DNA of 64,000 bases from Sphingobium lactosutens DS20. Its GTDB lineage: Bacteria; Pseudomonadota; Alphaproteobacteria; Sphingomonadales; Sphingomonadaceae. Shown piece after piece: positions 57,773 through 64,000 of this stretch. Positions within the stretch are counted from its first letter, which is position 1. The number at the start of each line of letters is the position of its first letter. The stretch lies in NCBI RefSeq assembly GCF_000445105.1, contig NZ_ATDP01000097.1, positions 1 to 64,000 of the forward strand, read 5' to 3'. The translations under genes and the position numbers were made by a program. The notes under the pieces were generated by a model. It searched no databases. It was given only the letters and a program-made list of their open reading frames with translations, and was not told where the DNA came from.

Positions 57773-59800
57773 ATGCGGATTTTTCAAGTCATCGTCATGA
57801 CGCTTGCGCTGCTGGCGCTCCATCCGGTCGCATGGGCGCAGGGGGCGTTCGGGGGCGGTCCGGCTCATCTCGCGGCGCAGCTGGACAGTGAAAGCGACAG
57901 CCCCGCGCCCGGCGGCGCGACTGCGATTGCCTTTGCCATGACGCCCGAACCGGGCTGGCATGGATATTGGGAAAATCCTGGGGACGCGGGCCTTGGCATG
58001 ACCGTGGAATGGACCTTGCCCAAGGGGGTGACGGTCGGCCCGCTGCGCTATCCGGTGCCCGAGATGCTGCTGATTTCGGGTCTGATGAACCATGTGTATG
58101 AAGGGCCCTATGCGATCCTGGCCGATCTGAAGCTCGCCCGTGACGTGCAGCCCGGCACACGCCTGCCGGTCGTGGCCAAGGCACAGTGGCTGGCTTGCAC
58201 TGACAAGGTGTGCGTGCCCGAAAGCGGGACGTTGCGGCTCGATCTGGTCGCAGGCGATGGCGCGGTCGCGCCCGCGCAGCGGGCGCGATTCGACGTCTGG
58301 CGGACGCACCTGCCCCGGCCGCTGGGATCGCAAGCGCGCTACGAGGTCAAGGATGGCCGTCTGCGCATCGCGGTCCCTTTCCCGGCAGAAGCGGCGGCGC
58401 AGGATGTGCATCTGTTCGCCCTGACCGAGGGGCTGGCCCCCTATGCCGCCGAGCAGACCGTAACCCGATCGAATAATCAGATGGTTATCGAAATGCCGGC
58501 GGGCGAAGGCATCAAGGGCGAACAGGTGCAGGCGGTGCTGCGGACCGGCGATCATGTCGGCTTCCTGCTCACGGCGGTTCCGGGGGCGGTCGAGGACCCG
58601 CAAGCCGCAGGGCAGGCCGGCGCCATATTGGCGGCGCTGGGCGGCGCTTTGCTTGGCGGCCTGCTGCTCAACATCATGCCCTGCGTCTTTCCGATTTTGG
58701 GCCTCAAAGCGATGAAGCTGGCCAAAGCGGGCGGTGACGAACGCAGCGTCCGGCGGGAGGCACTGGCCTATGCGGCTGGCGTCGTCCTCACCTGCCTTGC
58801 GCTGGGCGGCCTGCTGCTTGCCCTGCGCGCGGCGGGCACTGCCGTTGGGTGGGCTTTTCAGTTGCAGGATCCCCGCGTCATTCTGGCGCTGCTGCTGCTG
58901 GTCAGCGCCATCGCGTTCAACCTCGCTGGCCTGTTTGAGCTGCGGCCCTTTGGCGGCGGCGACGGCCTGGCTCGCAAGGGCGGGGCAATGGGGGCTTTCT
59001 GGACCGGCGTACTGGTCGCCTTCGTGGCGACGCCCTGCACCGGGCCATTCATGGCGGCTGCGATGGGCGCGGCTCTGCTGCTGCCGCTGGCCGCAGCTCT
59101 CGCCATTTTTGCAGGTCTTGGCCTTGGCCTGGCGCTGCCCTTCCTGCTGCTGGCCTATATCCCGGCGCTGCGCAGCCGCCTGCCGCGCCCCGGCGCCTGG
59201 ATGGGCCGGTTCCAGAAGCTCTTGTCGGTGCCCATGTTCCTGACCGCGCTCGGCCTTGCCTGGCTATTGGGCCAGCAGCGCGGCGTTTCGGGCATGACCA
59301 TCGGCCTTGGCGCGGCGCTGCTGCTGGCGCTGCTCCTCTGGTGGCTGGGCGTGCGGCAGCATGGTGGGAAGGGCGGCGGTCTGATCGCCGGGATCGGCGC
59401 GCTGGCATTGCTGGCCGGGGCCGCGATCGCCTTGCCCGCCACCGCCCCGGCAAGGGCTGGAAACAGCGCCACTTCCGTCGCCTTCGCCGTCGAGAAACTG
59501 GATGGGTTGCGCGCGGCGAACAAGCCAGTCTTCCTCTATTTCACCGCTGACTGGTGCCTGACGTGCAAGGCCAATGAGGCCGCCGCCATCGACCGGGCGG
59601 AGGTGCGCGCGGCGTTCGACAAGGCTGGCGTCACTGTCATGGTCGGCGACTGGACCAATGCCGATCCCGCCATCACCCGCTTCCTCGAACGCCAGGGGCG
59701 TTCGGGTGTGCCGCTCTATCTTTGGTATGCGCCAGGGAAAGAGGCCGTCGTGCTGCCCCAGTTGCTGACACCTGCGACGCTCACCGGGCTGGTGCGCTGA
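57773..59800 (+). CDS. DsbD-like thiol:disulfide interchange protein
   Basis: 675 residues. A signal peptide (VIVMTLALLALHPVAWAQ) and a periplasmic domain come first, then about eight membrane helices (residues 280-560) and a C-terminal thioredoxin domain with YFTADWCLTCKANE at about 590. It carries reducing power to the periplasm. The N-terminal domain (GWHGYWENPGDAGLGM) fits the ScsB-like subtype rather than classical DsbD. The stop overlaps the next start. Confidence 0.9.
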   Translation: MRIFQVIVMTLALLALHPVAWAQGAFGGGPAHLAAQLDSESDSPAPGGATAIAFAMTPEPGWHGYWENPGDAGLGMTVEWTLPKGVTVGPLRYPVPEMLLISGLMNHVYEGPYAILADLKLARDVQPGTRLPVVAKAQWLACTDKVCVPESGTLRLDLVAGDGAVAPAQRARFDVWRTHLPRPLGSQARYEVKDGRLRIAVPFPAEAAAQDVHLFALTEGLAPYAAEQTVTRSNNQMVIEMPAGEGIKGEQVQAVLRTGDHVGFLLTAVPGAVEDPQAAGQAGAILAALGGALLGGLLLNIMPCVFPILGLKAMKLAKAGGDERSVRREALAYAAGVVLTCLALGGLLLALRAAGTAVGWAFQLQDPRVILALLLLVSAIAFNLAGLFELRPFGGGDGLARKGGAMGAFWTGVLVAFVATPCTGPFMAAAMGAALLLPLAAALAIFAGLGLGLALPFLLLAYIPALRSRLPRPGAWMGRFQKLLSVPMFLTALGLAWLLGQQRGVSGMTIGLGAALLLALLLWWLGVRQHGGKGGGLIAGIGALALLAGAAIALPATAPARAGNSATSVAFAVEKLDGLRAANKPVFLYFTADWCLTCKANEAAAIDRAEVRAAFDKAGVTVMVGDWTNADPAITRFLERQGRSGVPLYLWYAPGKEAVVLPQLLTPATLTGLVR

Positions 59801-60537
59801 TGGCCAGGGTTCGCGCCGATCAGCTGCTTGTCGATAACGGCCTTGCGGAAAGCCGGGCGCGGGCGCAGGCGCTGATCCTGGCTGGGCTGGTTTTTCTGGG
59901 CGATCGCAAGGTGGAAAAGGCGGGGCAGCAGGTGCCGGCCGACGCGGCGCTGGACGTGCGCGGGCGCGATCATCCCTGGGTATCGCGCGGCGGCGTCAAG
60001 CTTGCCCACGCGCTGGAAGCGTTCGCGATCGACGTGACGGCTTTTGTCGCGATCGATGTCGGATCGTCCACCGGCGGCTTTACCGACGTGCTGCTGACGC
60101 AGGGCGCGGCGAAGGTCTATGCCGTCGACAGCGGGACCAACCAGCTCGCCTGGAAATTGCGCAGCGACGACCGCGTCATCGTGCATGAACAGACCAGCGC
60201 CCGCATCCTGACCGATGCCCATATTCCAGAGCCCGTCGATATCATCGTGTGCGACGCCAGCTTCATCAGCCTGGCCAAGGTGCTGGAAAAGCCGATCGGC
60301 TTTGCCCGCCCCGGCGCGCACCTCGTCGCGCTCATCAAGCCGCAGTTCGAAGCGCGCCGGGAGGAGGTTGGCAAGAATGGCGTCGTGCGCGATCCCGCCG
60401 TTCATGATCGCGTCTGCATGGAGGTGCAGGAGTGGGTGACGACGCAGGGATGGACCGTCGCGGGACTGACGCAAAGTCCCATTACCGGTCCGCAGGGCAA
60501 TATCGAATTTCTTCTGCATGCCCGGCTTGGCGGATAA
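59800..60537 (+). CDS. tlyA: TlyA-family RNA 2'-O-methyltransferase
   Basis: 245 residues from the ATG that shares a base with the DsbD stop (TGATG). Residues 1-65 form an S4 RNA-binding domain (RADQLLVDNGLAESRARAQA), then an FtsJ-type fold with IDVGSSTGGFTDVLLTQGA and PQFEARREEVGKNGVVRD. It methylates ribosomal RNA (16S/23S cytidine in known cases) and sometimes has hemolysin-like annotation. Confidence 0.92.
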   Translation: MARVRADQLLVDNGLAESRARAQALILAGLVFLGDRKVEKAGQQVPADAALDVRGRDHPWVSRGGVKLAHALEAFAIDVTAFVAIDVGSSTGGFTDVLLTQGAAKVYAVDSGTNQLAWKLRSDDRVIVHEQTSARILTDAHIPEPVDIIVCDASFISLAKVLEKPIGFARPGAHLVALIKPQFEARREEVGKNGVVRDPAVHDRVCMEVQEWVTTQGWTVAGLTQSPITGPQGNIEFLLHARLGG

Positions 60538-60633
60538 TCGCGCCAGCTTCGTTCCCGCCGTCGATACATAATGATACAGACCGCGACCAAGGGTCAGGTT
60601 GTGTCGTGAGGAAAGGCCCGATAGCCCCTCATC

Positions 60634-61683
60634 ATGCGCCTTATTTTGCCCCTATTTCTCAGCGCCCTTTGTCTTGCCGGTTGCAGCGGCGAAGACCAAA
60701 AGCCGCAACGCGCCGCGCCGCTCGTCACGGTCAAGCCGATCGCCAAGGCCACTTTCACCGATCGGGTCGAAGCAGTGGGAACGGCGCTCGCCAATGAACA
60801 GGTCGTGCTGTCCGCGCCCGTGACCGAACGCATCGAGTCCGTAAACTTTGCCGACGGCGGCTTCGTCAGCCGTGGCCAGGTGATCGCCACCATGGCGGTC
60901 GCGCAGGAAAAGGCGGAACTCGCCGCCGCGCAGGCGCAGGCGCGCCAGGCCAGCCAGCAGCTGGAGCGCATCGAGGCGCTGAAGGCGCGCGGCTTTGCCA
61001 CGGCCGCATCGCTCGACCAGCAGCTGGCGCTCGCCAATGCGGCGAAGGCCGCGGCCGACCAGTCGCGCGCGGCGATCAGCGACCGGGTGATCCGCGCGCC
61101 CTTTGGCGGCTGGGTCAGCCTGCGCACCATATCGCCGGGTGCGATCATCCCGGCTGGCACGGCCATCGCCACCGTCAGCGACATCAGCCGCATCAAGCTG
61201 GACTTCACCATTCCCGAAACCCAGCTGTCGATGATCCGCGAGGGCATGCCGATCGACGCTGTGTCCGCCGCCTGGCCCGACCAGCCGTTCAGGGGCACGA
61301 TCGCCACCATCGATCCTGTGATCGATCCGGCCACGCGCGCGGTCAGGGTCCGGGCCATCCTGCCCAATGGGGACAAGAAACTGAAGCCCGGCATGTTGCT
61401 GACCGTCAGCGTCCAGGCGAGCCAGCGGGAGTCGCTGGCGGTGCCGGAGCTGGCCGTGGTGGGAGATGGCGAGGATCGTTACGTCTTCGCGCTGGACGGC
61501 CGCATTGCCAAGCGGGTCAAGGTCAAGACCGGGATGCGCCAGAACGGCATGGTCGAGATATTGGGCGGCGTGAAAGCCGGTCAGCCCATCGTGACCGAAG
61601 GTGTCGTCAAATTGAGCGACGGAGCAAAAGTGCGGCTGGCAGGCGACAAGCCGCAATCCGGCACCGCCAAGGCCAAGGGCTGA
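60634..61683 (+). CDS. RND efflux periplasmic adaptor (lipoprotein)
   Basis: 349 residues. Lipobox LCLAGCS at the N-terminus anchors it in the inner membrane. A helical hairpin (KAELAAAQAQARQASQQLER) and lipoyl halves, with APFGGWVSLRTISPGAIIPA, are typical of membrane-fusion proteins. It is followed after 12 bases by an RND pump. The substrate is unknown. Confidence 0.93.
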   Translation: MRLILPLFLSALCLAGCSGEDQKPQRAAPLVTVKPIAKATFTDRVEAVGTALANEQVVLSAPVTERIESVNFADGGFVSRGQVIATMAVAQEKAELAAAQAQARQASQQLERIEALKARGFATAASLDQQLALANAAKAAADQSRAAISDRVIRAPFGGWVSLRTISPGAIIPAGTAIATVSDISRIKLDFTIPETQLSMIREGMPIDAVSAAWPDQPFRGTIATIDPVIDPATRAVRVRAILPNGDKKLKPGMLLTVSVQASQRESLAVPELAVVGDGEDRYVFALDGRIAKRVKVKTGMRQNGMVEILGGVKAGQPIVTEGVVKLSDGAKVRLAGDKPQSGTAKAKG

Positions 61684-61695
61684 GGACGCGCCGCT

Positions 61696-64000
61696 ATGCA
61701 GTTGTCCGACCTGTCCGTCCGCCGCCCGGTATTCGCCGCGGTCGTCGCCGTGCTCCTCTGCATCGTCGGGGTGGTCGGCTATCTCAGCCTGTCGGTGCGC
61801 GAATATCCCGATACCGATCCGCCCATCGTTTCGGTCGAAACCATCTACACCGGCGCCGCCGCGTCGGTCGTGGAAACCCGCATCACGCAGCTGATCGAGG
61901 ATGCGGTGGCGGGCGTGCAGGGCATCCAGACGATCACGTCCACGTCGGAGGATGGCCAGTCCGATATCAATATCGAATTTGATCCGTCTCGCGATATCGA
62001 CAGTGCCGCCAATGACGTGCGCGACCGGGTCGGATCCGTGGTCGAGGATCTGCCCGAAGACGCGCTGGCGCCCGAAATCCGCAAGGTGGATTCCGACGCG
62101 CGCTCCATCCTCTTCCTCTCCATCTCCCGCCCCGGCTGGAGCTCCATCCAGATCAGCGATTATATCGACCGCAATATCGTCGATCGCTTTTCCGCCATCG
62201 ACGGCGTCGCCCGCGTGTTCATCGGCGGGGAGGCGCGTCCGTCCACCCGCATCTGGTTCAACGCGGAAAAGCTGGCTGCATTCGGGCTGACGCCAGCGGA
62301 TGTCGAAAATGCGCTGCGCACGCAGAATGTCGAATTGCCCGCCGGTCGTTTCGAATCGAAACAGCAAAACCAGACCCTGCGTGTCGAACGACCCTTCGCC
62401 ACGCCACAGCAATTCGCCGACCTGGTGATCGGGCGCGGGGCGGATGGCTACCAGGTGAAGCTGGGGGACGTCGCGCGGATCGAAGAGGGGCCGGAAAATC
62501 CCTATAGCAGTTTCCGTTCCAATGGCGGCACCGCCATCGGCCTGGGCATCATTCGCCAGTCGGGCGCCAACACGCTGGAAGTGGCGCAAAAGGCCAAGGC
62601 GCTGATCAAGGATCTGGAACCCACGCTGCCGGCGGGCATGTCCATCGCTATCGGCACTGACGAAAGCCTGTTCATCGAGCGCGCGATCGAGAATGTCTAT
62701 GATACGCTGCTGGAAGCGGCGCTGCTCGTCATCCTGGTCATCTTCCTGTTCCTGGGGTCCGTGCGCGCGACTCTGGTGCCGGCCGTCACCGTGCCGATCT
62801 GTTTGCTCGCGACCTGCGCGGTGATGTGGCTGCTGGGCCTGTCGATCAATCTGCTGACGTTGCTGGCATTCGTGCTGGCGATCGGCCTGGTGGTCGACGA
62901 TGCGATCGTCGTCCTCGAAAATGTCTATCACCGCGTCGAGCAGGGCGACGATCCGCTGGTCGCGGCCTATTTGGGGTCGCGTCAGGTGGGCTTCGCGATC
63001 ATCTCCACGACATTAGTGGTGTGCGCGGTCTTCGTGCCGATCATGTTCCTGGCGGGGCAGACCGGGCTGCTGTTCCGCGAACTCGCCATTGCCATGATCG
63101 CGGCGATCGGTTTTTCCGGCTTCATTTCCTTGAGCCTTGCGCCGATGCTCTGTTCCAAACTGCTCAAGACCGCCGAGCGCGGGCGATTGGCGCGCTGGGT
63201 CGATGACCGCTTCCAGCGGATCGAGGGCGGCTATGCCCGCTGGCTCGACCATGTGCTTCGCAAACCCGTGCTGCCGGTTCTGGGCGTGCTGCTGTTCCTG
63301 GGGGTCGCGGGTTTCTTCTTCACCCGCCTGCCGACCGAACTGGCGCCTGCTGAAGATACCGGCGTCGTCGAATCCAGCATCAGCGCGCCCGAAGGCACCG
63401 GCTATGACCAGATGCTGGCCTATATGCTCAAGATCGAGAAGGATCTCAATTTCCTGCGCAAGGATGGCACGCTGCAAAATCTGGTCGTGCGCGCGCCCGG
63501 CGGTTTTGGCACGACGGACGATTTCAACAGCGGTAATGTCATCGCCTTCCTGCGCCCGTGGGAAGATCGCAGCATCACCACCGCGGAAGTCGCGACCATC
63601 ATCAACAAGGTGATCGCTGACCAGCCTGGCGTGCGCGGCAATGCGGCGCCGCGATCGGGGCTGGGCCGAGGACGCGGGTTGCCTGTCAATCTCGTGCTGG
63701 CCGGCGCGACCTATGAAGGGCTGGCGGCGGCGCGGGACCGGATCATGGCGGCGGCGGCCAATTATCCCGGCCTCATCAACCTCGACAGCGACTACAAGGA
63801 ATCCAAGCCCCAGATGCGGATCGAAACCGATCTGCAACGGGCGGGCGACCTCGGCGTGTCGGTCAATGACGTCAGCCAGGCGCTGCAAAGCCTGCTTGGG
63901 TCCCGCCGCGTCACCACCTATGTCGACCGGGGCGAGGAATATCGCGTGCTGGTGCAGGCGGAGGATGAAGGGCGGGAAACCGTTGCCGATCTGGAGCGCA
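61696..64000 (+). CDS. RND efflux inner-membrane pump, C-terminus cut by window end
   Basis: At least 768 codons without a stop. It starts MQLSDLSVRRPVFAAVVAVL (first helix), then periplasmic porter domains and helices with LAIGLVVDDAIVVLENVY (about residues 395-412), where the Asp pair carries protons. HAE1-like in type, probably exporting hydrophobic drugs with the adaptor upstream. No outer-membrane factor gene is visible in the window. The frame stays open to the last base. Confidence 0.94.
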   Translation, partial: MQLSDLSVRRPVFAAVVAVLLCIVGVVGYLSLSVREYPDTDPPIVSVETIYTGAAASVVETRITQLIEDAVAGVQGIQTITSTSEDGQSDINIEFDPSRDIDSAANDVRDRVGSVVEDLPEDALAPEIRKVDSDARSILFLSISRPGWSSIQISDYIDRNIVDRFSAIDGVARVFIGGEARPSTRIWFNAEKLAAFGLTPADVENALRTQNVELPAGRFESKQQNQTLRVERPFATPQQFADLVIGRGADGYQVKLGDVARIEEGPENPYSSFRSNGGTAIGLGIIRQSGANTLEVAQKAKALIKDLEPTLPAGMSIAIGTDESLFIERAIENVYDTLLEAALLVILVIFLFLGSVRATLVPAVTVPICLLATCAVMWLLGLSINLLTLLAFVLAIGLVVDDAIVVLENVYHRVEQGDDPLVAAYLGSRQVGFAIISTTLVVCAVFVPIMFLAGQTGLLFRELAIAMIAAIGFSGFISLSLAPMLCSKLLKTAERGRLARWVDDRFQRIEGGYARWLDHVLRKPVLPVLGVLLFLGVAGFFFTRLPTELAPAEDTGVVESSISAPEGTGYDQMLAYMLKIEKDLNFLRKDGTLQNLVVRAPGGFGTTDDFNSGNVIAFLRPWEDRSITTAEVATIINKVIADQPGVRGNAAPRSGLGRGRGLPVNLVLAGATYEGLAAARDRIMAAAANYPGLINLDSDYKESKPQMRIETDLQRAGDLGVSVNDVSQALQSLLGSRRVTTYVDRGEEYRVLVQAEDEGRETVADLER

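Noticed and set aside
60652-62931. 759-residue minus-strand frame across the RND genes
   Set aside because: Shadow of two unmistakable RND genes; composition dominated by Asp, His, Gln and Arg.

Overview
The window is high-GC DNA from an alphaproteobacterium, most likely a Sphingomonadaceae member (Sphingobium/Sphingomonas type). The clearest clues are a PhoK-type alkaline phosphatase, a TorF-type porin, an OAR-like TonB receptor and Sphingomonad-style hypothetical proteins. It splits into two parts: an integrated, apparently intact tailed-phage genome (1 to about 35.7 kb, left end outside the window) and ordinary chromosome (about 35.7 to 64 kb).

Prophage, leftward (lytic/late) arm, 27.9 kb down to 1. 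One very long, tightly overlapping gene series on the minus strand starts at a Cro-like gene. It then encodes early and replication functions: an HTH regulator, a helicase-DNA methyltransferase fusion, a sliding clamp, a GapR/DUF2312 protein, a VRR-NUC nuclease, an HTH replication initiator-like protein and a possible helicase loader. A DUF6456-like protein and HNH/TerS/TerL follow. After these come an HK97-type head (portal, ClpP-like protease, capsid), the connector genes and a siphovirus tail: tube, frameshifted chaperone, tape measure, tip proteins and a beta-helix fibre cut by the window edge. A small lipoprotein gene on the opposite strand interrupts the tail genes. No holin or endolysin is visible; they may lie beyond position 1.

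Prophage, immunity and rightward arm, 27.9 to 35.7 kb. An S24-type repressor is followed by a lipoprotein and a HIRAN-domain protein, probably the genes expressed in the lysogen. Two promoters flank this cassette. Each overlaps two 19-bp inverted repeats (consensus close to ACGATAC-N5-GTATCGT) with 24 bp between repeat centres, so one repressor can shut both arms. The rightward operon encodes several small proteins, two of them single-pass membrane peptides, a PD-(D/E)XK-like protein overlapping a SNF2-type helicase, further unknown proteins, an AlpA/excisionase-like protein and a tyrosine integrase.

Chromosome, 35.7 to 64 kb. Housekeeping and envelope genes: an alpha/beta hydrolase, FAD oxidoreductase, UbiG, aspartate kinase LysC, a nitronate monooxygenase-like enzyme, a lipoprotein, an HxlR/SDR pair, MscS, a TonB-dependent receptor, CorA, a DEDD exonuclease, an atypical response regulator, a carbonic anhydrase-SulP pair, a TorF porin, a two-component pair, PhoK, a DsbD-like protein, TlyA and an RND adaptor plus truncated RND pump. 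Coding density is high and no gap exceeds 300 bases.

All calls come from reading the sequence and from family knowledge; no database search was run.
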